DNA of 64,000 nucleotides from DT-110 sp030148525 (GTDB lineage Bacteria; Bacteroidota; Bacteroidia; Chitinophagales; Saprospiraceae): positions 5,704,001 through 5,768,000 of the forward strand of contig OZ245751.1 in the NCBI GenBank assembly GCA_965227445.1. Direction: 5' to 3'. A model generated the notes under the pieces. It saw nothing but the letters and a program-made list of their open reading frames with translations, did not search any database and was not told the origin of the DNA. Both the position numbers and the translations under genes were made by a program. Positions within the stretch are counted from its first letter, which is position 1. Every line of letters starts with the position of its first letter. Positions 1-9,139 of this stretch are shown piece after piece.

Positions 1-184
1 GAAAAGGGTCGTGCAGGTGTCGCAGGTTGGGTTGAAAAAAGTGTTCGGCGTCCTCGGGAGTGAGCAGTTCGTGTTGCACCAAAATGGAACAGATCAATGG
101 GTCGAGACCGGATGCTTGTTGCAGTCGGTCGATAGCTGCCTGATCGGGCTGAGCTATCCGCCATGTTTTCTGTTTCTGTTGCAT
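1..184 (-). CDS. recJ: RecJ single-stranded-DNA exonuclease, N-terminal fragment
   Basis: Partial gene running off the left edge; only about the first 61 residues are present. The minus strand reads MQQKQKTWRIAQPDQ from an ATG at 184, continues with a helical segment containing GLDPLICSILVQHELLTPED, and ends FFQPNLRHLHDPF. The pattern 'F-x-P-x-L-x-x-L-H-D-P-F' about 60 residues in is typical of RecJ, the 5'-3' exonuclease of recombination and mismatch repair. The catalytic DHH residues lie outside the window, so the call rests on the N-terminus alone. Confidence 0.8.
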   Translation of the reverse strand, partial: MQQKQKTWRIAQPDQAAIDRLQQASGLDPLICSILVQHELLTPEDAEHFFQPNLRHLHDPF

Positions 185-322
185 AAGTGCTATCGCTTCT
201 AAAAGAACGGACAATCGCCTGGGGGTGGACGGTTGCAGATCCCCGGCACTAAGGTCGCATTAGGGTGACTTGTAATTTACAGGTATTTCGGCACAAGTCG
301 GAATGCTGGGCAGAAATTCTTA

Positions 323-584
323 GAGCGTGTTTGGGATTTGTTTTTGATGGCGAAAATGTCTAGAATTTGGTTCTCACAAAGCCTTTTTTGAGCTTCGTAG
401 CATGGCTACGGGGCGAAAAAAGGCTGCAGTGAGGTTCAAATATACCGCTTCCGAAAAGGATTGGGCTTTGCCCAACCTTTTCACGCGAGTATATACTCGA
501 CTCGAAGTGGTTTGGATTCCCAAACCACTTCGTTGTCGGTATAATAGACATTTGCAGTCCAAAGGATAAATCCCAAACACGCTC
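323..584. mobile_element. MITE-like element, 17-bp perfect TIRs, TTA target duplication
   Basis: Non-coding 262-bp unit. Left end GAGCGTGTTTGGGATTT (323-339) and its exact reverse complement at 568-584 form perfect terminal inverted repeats. TTA lies on both outer sides (320-322 and 585-587), as expected of a 3-bp T-N-A target duplication such as several IS5-family subgroups make (family knowledge; the subgroup is inference). Inside, 380-401 pairs imperfectly with 405-425 and AAATGTCTA (354-362) pairs with TAGACATTT (544-552), so the whole unit can fold back on itself. It carries a nested 101-bp palindromic unit at 442-542. No transposase is present, so movement would need one in trans. Confidence 0.8.
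442..542 (+). repeat. 101-bp triple-palindrome repeat, copy A
   Basis: The unit begins ATACCG and ends CGGTAT. It holds three successive palindromes: GAAAAGGATTGGGC/GCCCAACCTTTTC, CGAGTATATACTCG, and GAAGTGGTTTGG/CCAAACCACTTC. The reverse complement is identical over all 101 positions to 59663-59763. Copy A is nested in the 323-584 element; copy B has no such context, so the 101-bp unit is separable from its host element. Confidence 0.9.
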
Positions 585-614
585 TTAGGGACGGTGGCAT
601 GCCGGAGGATAATA

Positions 615-651
615 CAAAAAAAGCTGGCAACCTTCCGGCTGCCAGCTTTTC
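615..651 (-). terminator. Terminator of the OmpA lipoprotein gene
   Basis: Perfect 11-bp stem AAAAGCTGGCA (619-629) and TGCCAGCTTTT (640-650) just downstream of the OmpA stop codon at 675. Reading leftwards the stem is followed by a T-run, as in an intrinsic terminator. Confidence 0.8.
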
Positions 652-674
652 CCAAAAGGGAGTTTGATCAGCGA

Positions 675-1445
675 TTAGTTATTACCGCTGTTGATTACTT
701 TGCTCAAGTCCGGATCGGGCAGAATTACCGTACGGCGGTTTTCGGCACGTCCGTCAGCAGTTTCGTTGTCACCGACAGGCATTTGATCACCACGGCCAAC
801 AGCGGCAACTTGTGATGCATCAACACCGTTTTTGATCAGTTGGCGAACAACGGCAAGGGCACGCTTGGTCGACAGCTCCCAGTTATCCTGGAAAGAAGCA
901 CCGGCTTTTACCGTTTGGTCATCGGTGTGACCTTCTACCAAAATTTTCAGGTCGCTGTTGTTTTTCAGCGTTGTAGCCAGTTCCTCCAAAGCGGCACGCT
1001 CATCACTGCTCAGCGAGTAAGAGCCGCTACGGTAGCCGATACCAGGATCGGTCATAACGTACAGGCGGCCATCGCGCTCTTCCAGTGACAGCCCACTGTC
1101 TTTGTAAGTGCCGAAGATGCTGTTGATTTCTTCTTTAACCATAGCCAGCTCTTCTTCAGTCATTTCAAGTTTTTCCTGTACTTGGGCAACTTGTGATTTA
1201 GTTGCGTCCAGGTCGCTGCGCAAGCTAGCGATCTGGCTGTTCATTTCTTCTTCTTGTTCAGCCATTTGCTGCTCCAGCTGGGCGTTGGTTTCCTCGAGGT
1301 TTTGAACCTGATTTTGAGTCTCAGCCAAAGCTGCATCCGTGGCTTCTTTACTAGCCAGCAATTCGTCGTATTTCTTTTTTGAAACACATGACTGCAGCGA
1401 GCCGAGAACAAGAGCTACTACAAGTACGTTGAGAATCAGACGCAT
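675..1445 (-). CDS. OmpA family lipoprotein, peptidoglycan-binding
   Basis: Outer-membrane lipoprotein of 256 residues likely to tether the envelope to peptidoglycan. The ATG at 1445 gives MRLILNVLVVALVLGSLQSC, a lipoprotein signal with lipobox LQSC. A TTG nine bases upstream is also open but adds nothing. Residues about 25-115 are an E/Q-rich coiled coil; the last 120 form an OmpA-like domain with VEGHTDD and GRAENRRTVI, the usual diaminopimelate-contacting motifs. Monocistronic: its own promoter-like site at 1595-1588 and a terminator at 615-651. The partner or specific role is unknown. Confidence 0.88.
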   Translation of the reverse strand: MRLILNVLVVALVLGSLQSCVSKKKYDELLASKEATDAALAETQNQVQNLEETNAQLEQQMAEQEEEMNSQIASLRSDLDATKSQVAQVQEKLEMTEEELAMVKEEINSIFGTYKDSGLSLEERDGRLYVMTDPGIGYRSGSYSLSSDERAALEELATTLKNNSDLKILVEGHTDDQTVKAGASFQDNWELSTKRALAVVRQLIKNGVDASQVAAVGRGDQMPVGDNETADGRAENRRTVILPDPDLSKVINSGNN

Positions 1446-1587
1446 GTTCTTCAAAGTTTAATTAAGTGAATTGATATGATTGTGATTCTTAAAAGGTCTC
1501 TGAGATAGAGTATGTCAGGGATAGCCCGGGTGTTGATGGGTACAGATAATCTTCTTTGCAAAACAATACATATTTTTTGAATAAAGC

Positions 1588-1595
1588 AAAGATAT
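1588..1595 (-). promoter_or_regulatory. Bacteroidota -7 element for the OmpA gene
   Basis: On the minus strand the site reads TATCTTTG, a full TAnnTTTG match. Transcription would start near 1582, leaving a leader of about 135 bases. No well-spaced -33 TTTG was found. Confidence 0.45.
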
Positions 1596-1710
1596 GCCTT
1601 ATTTTATTAGGGGTTTCGGGCTTCCCAAAGCCTTATTTTACTAGGGTCTCGAGGTTAGAAGGAGATATGTGCCAATTTGTTCGCCTCTCCTTTCAGTAAA
1701 AAACAGGAAA

Positions 1711-1741
1711 TTGGCGCTTCGGGAGAAATAAGCTATTTTTG
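1711..1741 (+). promoter_or_regulatory. Promoter of the hydrolase-aminopeptidase operon
   Basis: TTG at 1711-1713 and TATTTTTG (TAnnTTTG) at 1734-1741 have the start-to-start spacing of 23 bases expected of Bacteroidota -33/-7 promoters. The leader to the ATG at 1803 is about 55 bases. Confidence 0.6.
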
Positions 1742-1802
1742 CGGGTGCTTCGGTAGTTACGTCTTCCGAGGTACTGATTTTTCTAACAGATCTAACTCAT
1801 AG

Positions 1803-2579
1803 ATGAACTACGAGATTACCGAGGAAGAAGGGTTTAGGTTTATCGAAACCAAGGGTGGCGACGAAAACCTGCTGCTTCTGCACGGATTGTTTGGCGCACT
1901 GAGTAACTTTCAAGGCATCATCGATCATTTTTCCAAGACCCACAACGTCGTGGTGCCAATGCTTCCGATCTTCGAGTTGCCTATCCGGAAAGTCTCCGTT
2001 TCTGGTCTGGTGGACTATGTGGCCCGGTTTGTGGAGTACAAAGAGTACAATAAAATTCACGTCCTGGGGAATTCCCTGGGCGGGCATATTGCTCTGTTGT
2101 ACGTGCTGGCTTACCCCGAACGTGTAAGCTCGGTCATTTTAACCGGTAGTTCCGGCCTCTTCGAGAGTGCCATGGGTACCAGTTTTCCCAAACGGGGTGA
2201 CTACGAGTTTATCCGCAAAAAGACGGAAGCGACCTTCTACAACCCCGAAGTTGCTTCTAAGGAACTGGTCGATGAGGTGTACGACATCGTCAATGATCGC
2301 AATAAAGCCATTCGCATTATTGCCACGGCCAAATCGGCGGTGCGCCACAACCTGGGGGATAAATTACACCAGGTAAAAGCTCCGACCCTGCTGGTCTGGG
2401 GGCGCGACGACAATGTCACCCCCGCCTTTGTCGGTGAGAAGTTTAACGAATTGATCGAGCATTCCCGACTTATTTTCGTCGAAAAATGTGGCCATGCCCC
2501 CATGATGGAGTATCCCGAACAATTCAATAAATACCTGGGCGATTTCCTGGAAGAAGTTTCTGCCAAAGAAGCAGGCTGA
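1803..2579 (+). CDS. Alpha/beta-fold hydrolase
   Basis: Cytoplasmic 258-residue serine hydrolase of unknown substrate. The fold is shown by LLLHGLFG (25-31, oxyanion loop), nucleophile elbow GNSLGGH with Ser91, acid region WGRDDNVTP (Asp202/203) and His231 in CGHAPMMEYP, so the catalytic triad is complete. It resembles the MhpC/BioH-type family, which includes esterases and C-C hydrolases; nothing here decides between them. The M1 aminopeptidase gene starts 45 bases later on the same strand, so the two are probably one operon from the promoter at 1711-1741. Confidence 0.85.
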   Translation: MNYEITEEEGFRFIETKGGDENLLLLHGLFGALSNFQGIIDHFSKTHNVVVPMLPIFELPIRKVSVSGLVDYVARFVEYKEYNKIHVLGNSLGGHIALLYVLAYPERVSSVILTGSSGLFESAMGTSFPKRGDYEFIRKKTEATFYNPEVASKELVDEVYDIVNDRNKAIRIIATAKSAVRHNLGDKLHQVKAPTLLVWGRDDNVTPAFVGEKFNELIEHSRLIFVEKCGHAPMMEYPEQFNKYLGDFLEEVSAKEAG

Positions 2580-2624
2580 GAAGCTGATCCGAGCGGGTAG
2601 CGACCTCACTTAAATACTGAATTC

Positions 2625-5252
2625 ATGAACCTGCGGTTGTTGGGTTTCCTGCTTGGTATTACCGGCTTCTTATATGCCTGTTCCGGCACGCGATCGGCTA
2701 ATTCCGGTCCCGTCTACTCGGTTGAGATGCGCAATCTCGATACCCTGGAGGTGCAGGCTGATCGCCCCGACCGGCTCCGGGCAGCCACCGATATAACCTT
2801 GCCACACCATCGGGCTACCCCCCAACGCAAAGCCGATATTTTGCACACCAGGCTGGATTTGCAATTCGACTGGGCCAACGAAACCGTTATCGGTACCGCC
2901 AGGCTTATGTTCACCCCCTTTTTCTACCCAATCGATACGCTGGTACTGGACGCCAAAAGCCTCGACGTCGAGGCAGTGACCTTCGAACCCGATATTTCCG
3001 CGGACTTTGTCCACCGCTCTGATCTGCTTTTTATTCCGCTTCCGCAAAAAACGACTCGTGCCGACACGCTGACCGTCACCATAAATTATCGTGCGCGGCC
3101 TGCCGCTTCGGGTGGAAGTGCGGCAATCACGTCCAATCAGGGCCTGTTTTTTATTAACCCCCGGGGCAAAGAGGCCGGTAAACCCCGTCAGATATGGACC
3201 CAGGGAGAAACCGAATGGAACTCCCGCTGGTTCCCTACAATTGACGAACCTAACGAGCGGTTTACCCAGACCATCAGCCTGCGGGTCGACACCAATTTTA
3301 CCACCCTCTCGAACGGAGTGAAAACCCGGGTGGAACAACACGATGATGGTACCCGTACGGATACCTGGACCCTCGATCGTCCACACGCGCCCTACCTGTC
3401 AATGATTGCAGTTGGCGAATGGGCCGTAGTCGAAGACGAATGGGAGGGAATTCCTTTGGGCTATTACGTAGAGCCCGCTTATGCAGACGATGCCCGGGCT
3501 ATTTTTGCCCATACGGGCGACATGTTGGCGTTCTTCTCCGATACCCTTGATATGTCCTATCCCTGGCCGGTATACAATCAGGTAGTGGTCAGAGACTACG
3601 TATCAGGGGCGATGGAAAACACCACGGCCGTCGTGTTTGGTGATTTTGTTCAGAAGCACCGACGGGAGCTGATCGATCAGTCGAACGACGGTATTGTGGC
3701 GCACGAACTTATGCACCACTGGTTTGGCAACCTGGTCACTTGCGAAAGCTGGGCTCACCTGACGCTCAACGAAGGTTTTGCCAGCTACGCCGAATATCTG
3801 TGGCTCGAGCACTGGGAGGGGCGTGAAGCAGCTGATCATCACCTGCGTACGGAGCGCCGTATCTATATGAGCGGCTTTGACTTTCATCCGCTCATTCATT
3901 ATCAGTATGAGGATGCCGAGGATATGTTCGATGCCCACTCTTATAATAAAGGAGCTGCCGTGCTACATATGTTGCGTTATGAGCTGGGTGATGCTGCTTT
4001 CTTCGCGGGGCTGAAAAAGTATTTACGGCAACACGCCGGTCAAGCGGTTGAAGAAAGTGATCTGCGACTCGCCCTGGAAGCTGCTTCGGGGCGCGACCTG
4101 CGTCTCTTTTTCGATCAGTGGTTCCTGTCGAGTGGTCATCCAATGGTTCAGGTGAAACACGATTGGAATCCCGTATCGCAATCCGTTACACTCAGCCTGG
4201 AGCAAGTTCAAAATCCCGACCGGATGCCGGCGGTGTTTCGCTTGCCCGTTACGGTGGAAATATGGGTGAATGGAAAAGCCCGGCGGCGCACGATCGTAAT
4301 GGACCGCCGCCAACAATCATTCTCCCTGACCGACATTCCCAATGCACCCCAACTTATATTGATCGACCCCGATCGCCACATCCTTGCCGAATGGTCATAC
4401 CAACGACCGATCGAAGCCTATGCCGATCAGTATCGTTTGGCGACAAATGTCATGAACCGGCTGGATGCCCTGAATTACCTCATCGAATACGAAGTATCCC
4501 TTACCGACGCGGTCCTGCGCGAAGCATTGGACGATTCCTTTTGGGCGATTCGTGCACGCGCAGCGGAGGTGGTTTCCTGGCAGGACCACCACGAACAACT
4601 GCGCGATTTGGCCCTGAACGACCCCCACAGTTCCGTTCGGGCCGAGGCCCTGTTGCGCCTGACCGAAGGCGAAGCCGACAATTTGGTACCACTGGCTACC
4701 CGCATACTGGAGCGCGATTCGGCTTATCGGGTTATGGGAGCTGCCCTGGAAGTGTTATCCGACCAGGACCCGGACCGGGCGATCACCGTAGCCAAAAGTC
4801 TGGAAAGTGAATCGACCTCCGATTTACTGTTGAGCCTGGCTCATATTTACGCTCGGAGTGAAGACCCAACTCACCTGACCTTTTTTGCGAAAGCAGCGAA
4901 CCGGGTGGACCAGGAATTGGCTTTTTACTTCTTCGATTACTACCAGGAATTGGCTCGCCTGGCCGAACCTGCCGAAGCGGCGCGGGTACGCCAACGCCTG
5001 TATGCCATAGCCAGCGATCATGGAGAGCCTCTGTACCGGCGTTTTGCCACGGCCTACGCCCTCAATGAGTGGAAAAATACCGATCAGGTCGATGCCAACC
5101 TGGCTGAATCGGAAACTGAGCAACGGCGTCTGCAGGAGTCGGCCGACCAATTGCGGGTGTTGCTGAAGCAGTTGGTGCAATCCGAACAGGACGAGCGTCT
5201 GCGCACCTATTACCGGCAATTTCCCGATGTGCTTCCGGCCGGTAAACAGTAG
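2625..5252 (+). CDS. M1 family metallopeptidase (aminopeptidase N-like) lipoprotein
   Basis: 875-residue zinc aminopeptidase anchored in the envelope: signal MNLRLLGFLLGITGFLYAC has lipobox LYAC (Cys19). The M1 N-terminal beta domain spans roughly 60-260. The substrate motif GAMEN (328-332) and zinc motif HELMHHW (His360, Glu361, His364) with distal ligand Glu383 in NEGFASYAE are all intact. The C-terminal 350 residues are helical and HEAT-like (repeated Ala/Leu helices with WAIRARAAEV and VRAEALLRL). It would trim peptides outside the cytoplasm for uptake. The gene follows the hydrolase by 45 bases. Confidence 0.93.
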   Translation: MNLRLLGFLLGITGFLYACSGTRSANSGPVYSVEMRNLDTLEVQADRPDRLRAATDITLPHHRATPQRKADILHTRLDLQFDWANETVIGTARLMFTPFFYPIDTLVLDAKSLDVEAVTFEPDISADFVHRSDLLFIPLPQKTTRADTLTVTINYRARPAASGGSAAITSNQGLFFINPRGKEAGKPRQIWTQGETEWNSRWFPTIDEPNERFTQTISLRVDTNFTTLSNGVKTRVEQHDDGTRTDTWTLDRPHAPYLSMIAVGEWAVVEDEWEGIPLGYYVEPAYADDARAIFAHTGDMLAFFSDTLDMSYPWPVYNQVVVRDYVSGAMENTTAVVFGDFVQKHRRELIDQSNDGIVAHELMHHWFGNLVTCESWAHLTLNEGFASYAEYLWLEHWEGREAADHHLRTERRIYMSGFDFHPLIHYQYEDAEDMFDAHSYNKGAAVLHMLRYELGDAAFFAGLKKYLRQHAGQAVEESDLRLALEAASGRDLRLFFDQWFLSSGHPMVQVKHDWNPVSQSVTLSLEQVQNPDRMPAVFRLPVTVEIWVNGKARRRTIVMDRRQQSFSLTDIPNAPQLILIDPDRHILAEWSYQRPIEAYADQYRLATNVMNRLDALNYLIEYEVSLTDAVLREALDDSFWAIRARAAEVVSWQDHHEQLRDLALNDPHSSVRAEALLRLTEGEADNLVPLATRILERDSAYRVMGAALEVLSDQDPDRAITVAKSLESESTSDLLLSLAHIYARSEDPTHLTFFAKAANRVDQELAFYFFDYYQELARLAEPAEAARVRQRLYAIASDHGEPLYRRFATAYALNEWKNTDQVDANLAESETEQRRLQESADQLRVLLKQLVQSEQDERLRTYYRQFPDVLPAGKQ

Positions 5253-5288
5253 TTACTTTTAGGGGTAACCCGAAAAAGCGGGGATTGG

Positions 5289-5296
5289 TATATTTG
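5289..5296 (+). promoter_or_regulatory. -7 element upstream of the DUF4175 gene
   Basis: TATATTTG matches TAnnTTTG, 160 bases before the ATG at 5457. The -33 element is not evident, so this is tentative. Confidence 0.35.
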
Positions 5297-5456
5297 TCTT
5301 CCTTCATCCTTGACAATCAGGCGAATTGTAGGTATTATAGGTGGCCGATCCCACATGTGGTGACCTCCGCCCCGACGGCTGTTAAAAATAGTTAGCGATC
5401 GCATCCTTTTGGAGGTCTGGACAGTTATAAGGAAACGAACAGGAATCACAAAGACT

Positions 5457-8400
5457 ATGGCAAGGAAGGATAATTATCAGTTGCTCATTGAAAAGCTCGA
5501 CCAATTCATCCGCAAGTACTATATCAATCAGTTACTGCGCGGACTACTCTACACCATCGGTTTGGTGTTGCTCCTCTTTTTGGTCGTGAGCACCCTCGAA
5601 TACTTTTACTATTTCAATCAGACGGGCCGTAAGGTCTTACTATACTCCTTTTTGGGCGTAAGCCTGGTGGCTCTGTCGGGGTGGGTATTACTACCTCTCC
5701 TCCGGTATTTTCGCCTGGGAAAAGTGATCAGCCACTCCCAGGCCGCTGATATTATCGGTGACCATTTCCACAACGTTAAAGACAAGCTGCTCAATATTCT
5801 GCAGTTAAAAGAGCAATCGGCCTCCCAGGCGAACAAAGACCTTATTCTGGCCAGTATTGACCAAAAATCAGAAGAGATCCGCCCGGTGCCTTTTCAGTCG
5901 GCCATCAACCTGTCCAGTAACCGGAAGTATTTACGGTATGCATTGCCTCCGTTACTCGTTCTGCTCATCATCCTGTTTGCGGCACCGAGTGTGATCCGGG
6001 ATAGTACCCGCCGCCTCATCAATAATAACGTCGACTTCGAACGTCCCGCCCCGTTTCAGTTCGTGCTGGCTGACGATAATCCCTCGGTGGTGCAGTTCGA
6101 AGATTATCCCCTTTCGGTAAAAATCAAAGGAGAACAACTTCCGAATGATGTTTTCATCGAAGTGGATGGTGCGCAATATCGCCTGAGCGAGGAAGACCCT
6201 ACCACCTTCACCTACCGGTTTAGCAATGTGCAGAAGGACCTGAAATTTCGCCTGTTCTCAGCCGGGGTTTCTTCGCGTCGCTATACCCTGGATGTGTTGC
6301 AGAAACCCAATATTGTGGGGTTTGACGTGCAGCTGGATTATCCGGCCTATACCGGACGTCGCGACGAAGAACTAAGTAGCATCGGCGATTTGATAGTTCC
6401 GGAAGGAACAACTATTGATTGGGTATTCAATGCCGAAAATACCGATGACATCCAATTGCTCTTTCAGCGGGAGGGTGAAAAGCAGCCCGCCAAACGGTTT
6501 TCGGATGAGTTATTTACGTTTAAGCGGCGCGTGACTCAAGACGACACCTACAAGCTCTACGTGTCGAATGAGGCCTTGCCCAATGCCGATTCCATTCTGT
6601 ATTCCCTGAGTATCATTCCCGATTACTACCCGGAAGTATCCGTCGAATCGGTTGCCGATAGCACCGATGAAAAACTGGTTTACTTTGTGGGGGAGGCATC
6701 TGATGATTACGGTCTGCGTTCGCTGAGCTTCAATTATCGCATTAATGGAGAGGATGGAAGTCAGGGACCACTCGAGACCGAACTCCTGCGCGAGCCCACC
6801 ACGAATCAAATACAGTACGATCATCTTTTTGATCTCAATACGCTCAATCTGAAGCCAGGTGATCAGGTGTCGTACTACTTCGAAGTATACGATAACGACG
6901 GCGTAAACGGCAGCAAATCGGCCCGTACCAATATGATGGTGTTCGCCACTCCTACCCTGGAAGAGCTAGAGGCACAATCCGAGTCTAACGATGAGACCAT
7001 CAAGGAAAATCTCAAAAAGGCGATTGACGAAAATAAGAAGCTCCAGGAAGAGATGAAAAAGATGCGGGAAAAGCTGCTGCAGCAAAAGGAAATGGACTGG
7101 CAAAGCCGCCAGGAAATGGAACGACTGCTCGAGCGTCAGAAAGAGCTGCAAAAGCAGATTGAAGAGGCCCGTAAAGCGTTCGAAGAAAACCGAAAGACGG
7201 AGGAAGAGCTGGAACAAAGTGATCCCGAGACGCGCCAGAAGCAAGAGAAGCTCGAGGAGATGTTTGACAAGGCGATGAACGAAGAAATGCAGCGTCTCAT
7301 GGAGCAGATTCAGGAAATGCTGCAAAAGCTGGAAAAAGACCAGGCGCTCGAGATGATGGAGCAAATGGAAAATAACAGCGAACAGAAGCAGATGGAAATG
7401 GAACGACTCGAGGAGTTGTTCAAGCAACTCGAGTTGGAACAGGAAGTAAATAAAGCCGTGGACAAGCTCGAAAAACTCGCCGAAGAGCAAGACAAACTCA
7501 GTGAAGAGATGGATCCATCACTGCAGGAAGAGGAGCAGGAGGCCACCGATGAAGAACAGCAGGAAGGCGAACAGCAGTCCGCTGAGGAAGAGAATAAAGA
7601 AGGTGAGCAGCAGGAAGGCGAACAGGAAAACCAGGAAGGCGAGAATCAGGAAAATAAAGAGGGCGAGCAACAAGAAGGAGAAAACCAGGAACAAGAAAAC
7701 CAGGAAGGCGAACAGCAGGAAAATCAGGAAGGCGAACAGCAAAACCAGGAGCAGCAACAGCAACAATCGGGTGACCAACAGGAAGAACTCCAGAAAAAAC
7801 AGGAGGAGATTCAGAAGGAATTTGAAAAGCTGATGGAGCAAATGGAGCAAATCCAGGAGAAGAACCAGGAAATGGAAAGCCCACAGTCCATGCCCGATAA
7901 TCAGGAGCAAATGGAGGATATCCAGCGCAGCATGCAGGAAATCCAGCAACAACTCCAGCAACAACAAAATCAACAGGCGGGTCAAAAGAGTAAGCAGACC
8001 TCCAAGCAAATGAAAGAGATGGCCCAGCAAATGCAGCAAAACATGCAGGCGGGGCAGATGGAGCAAATGCAGGAAGACATGGAAGCTCTCCGCCAACTGC
8101 TCGAGAACCTGGTAGGTCTTTCCTTCGATCAGGAGGAGCTCATCGATAAGTTCGAGAATACCGCCATCAATACGCCTAAATACGTGGATCTCGTTCAGGA
8201 GCAATTTAAGTTGGAAGACGACTTCGGAATGATCGAAGATAGCCTCCAGGCTCTCAGCAAGCGCGTGTTCCAGATAGAGACCTTTGTGACCGATAAGGTG
8301 GGAGCCATCCGCAATAATATGAAAACCACCCTGGAGGACCTGGAGGAACGCCGTAAGTTCCAGGCTGCCGATCACCAGCAACGGGTCATGAAGAATACCA

Positions 8401-9023
8401 ACGATCTGGCACTCATGCTGAGTGAGACCATGAATCAGATGCAGCAGCAAATGTCAGCTATGATGTCGGGGCAGCAGAGTTCCAAGCCCAGTTCGGGGCA
8501 GCCCAAGGATCAAATAAGTCAGGGGCAGCAGCAACTCAACCAGGAGGCCCAGCAGCGATTGCAACAGATGAAGGAAAGCGGCAAGCGACTATCGGCCGAG
8601 GAATATGCTAAACTCGCCGCACGTCAGGCTGCTTTGCGCCAGGCCCTCGAAGAAAAGGCCCAGAAAATGCGCGAACAAGGCAAAGGCAATCCCCAGTTGC
8701 AGGAGATGATCGATGCCATGGATAAGGTGGAGACCGAACTGGTGAATAAGGAACTCACCAACGAGATGATGGAACGCCAGCAGGAAATCCTCAACCGCCT
8801 GCTCGACTACGAAAAAGCCGAGCGCGAACAGGAATTTGACCAGAAGCGCAAGGCCGAGCAGGCTTCCATGCAGGAGCGGGAAATGCCGCCTGCTCTGCAG
8901 GAATACATAAAGCAACGCCAGGCGGAGATCGACCAGTTCAAAACGGTTTCGCCCAACCTTAAGCCTTATTACAAAGGCCTTGTAGAAGAATACTTCAAAT
9001 CGCTGAAAAGCGGTAATAATTAA
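5457..9023 (+). CDS. DUF4175 family giant membrane protein, Q/E-rich coiled coil
   Basis: 1188 residues from the ATG at 5457 (MARKDNYQLL); an upstream in-frame TTG at 5409 is less likely. Two membrane helices lie at about 30-80 and a third near 155-178; then come beta-rich, Ig-like segments to about 510. The rest is an extreme low-complexity coiled coil: blocks built from EGEQQ, ENQEGE and QEEQ (7500-7800) and later MQQQM-type repeats. The family is common in Bacteroidota and has no assigned function that I know of. Size and layout suggest a rod reaching from the inner membrane into the periplasm. It has its own terminator at 9041-9075. Confidence 0.85.
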   Translation: MARKDNYQLLIEKLDQFIRKYYINQLLRGLLYTIGLVLLLFLVVSTLEYFYYFNQTGRKVLLYSFLGVSLVALSGWVLLPLLRYFRLGKVISHSQAADIIGDHFHNVKDKLLNILQLKEQSASQANKDLILASIDQKSEEIRPVPFQSAINLSSNRKYLRYALPPLLVLLIILFAAPSVIRDSTRRLINNNVDFERPAPFQFVLADDNPSVVQFEDYPLSVKIKGEQLPNDVFIEVDGAQYRLSEEDPTTFTYRFSNVQKDLKFRLFSAGVSSRRYTLDVLQKPNIVGFDVQLDYPAYTGRRDEELSSIGDLIVPEGTTIDWVFNAENTDDIQLLFQREGEKQPAKRFSDELFTFKRRVTQDDTYKLYVSNEALPNADSILYSLSIIPDYYPEVSVESVADSTDEKLVYFVGEASDDYGLRSLSFNYRINGEDGSQGPLETELLREPTTNQIQYDHLFDLNTLNLKPGDQVSYYFEVYDNDGVNGSKSARTNMMVFATPTLEELEAQSESNDETIKENLKKAIDENKKLQEEMKKMREKLLQQKEMDWQSRQEMERLLERQKELQKQIEEARKAFEENRKTEEELEQSDPETRQKQEKLEEMFDKAMNEEMQRLMEQIQEMLQKLEKDQALEMMEQMENNSEQKQMEMERLEELFKQLELEQEVNKAVDKLEKLAEEQDKLSEEMDPSLQEEEQEATDEEQQEGEQQSAEEENKEGEQQEGEQENQEGENQENKEGEQQEGENQEQENQEGEQQENQEGEQQNQEQQQQQSGDQQEELQKKQEEIQKEFEKLMEQMEQIQEKNQEMESPQSMPDNQEQMEDIQRSMQEIQQQLQQQQNQQAGQKSKQTSKQMKEMAQQMQQNMQAGQMEQMQEDMEALRQLLENLVGLSFDQEELIDKFENTAINTPKYVDLVQEQFKLEDDFGMIEDSLQALSKRVFQIETFVTDKVGAIRNNMKTTLEDLEERRKFQAADHQQRVMKNTNDLALMLSETMNQMQQQMSAMMSGQQSSKPSSGQPKDQISQGQQQLNQEAQQRLQQMKESGKRLSAEEYAKLAARQAALRQALEEKAQKMREQGKGNPQLQEMIDAMDKVETELVNKELTNEMMERQQEILNRLLDYEKAEREQEFDQKRKAEQASMQEREMPPALQEYIKQRQAEIDQFKTVSPNLKPYYKGLVEEYFKSLKSGNN

Positions 9024-9040
9024 TAGTTAACCAACCTGTC

Positions 9041-9075
9041 AAAAGGGGCACCTGAGCCAATCTGGGGCCCCTTTT
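9041..9075 (+). terminator. Terminator after the DUF4175 gene
   Basis: Stem AAAAGGGGC (9041-9049) pairs with GCCCCTTTT (9067-9075), 18 bases after the stop codon; the second arm ends in a T-run. Confidence 0.75.
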
Positions 9076-9139
9076 ACCGTACCCAGGCGGGCTCAGAAAG
9101 TCCGGAGGTTGACACTTCGTGTAATTTTTACTATATTAC

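Larger units (their letters stand above)
1446..1802. other. Divergent promoter region, ompA-type gene and hydrolase
   Basis: A 357-bp gap without a gene. It contains a near-exact direct repeat (GCCTTATTTTATTAGGG and GCCTTATTTTACTAGGG, about 1596-1646), an 8-bp inverted repeat GCCAATTT/AAATTGGC (about 1671-1714) and the two divergent promoters listed separately. The inverted repeat sits immediately upstream of the rightward -7 element and could be an operator; that is inference. Confidence 0.5.

Noticed and set aside
4118..4810. 230-residue open frame inside the M1 peptidase gene
   Set aside because: Overlaps a certain gene in another frame and has arginine/proline-rich shadow composition.
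7518..8450. 310-residue open frame antisense to the DUF4175 gene
   Set aside because: Leu/Phe-rich mirror of a Q/E-rich coding strand; no start context or family match.
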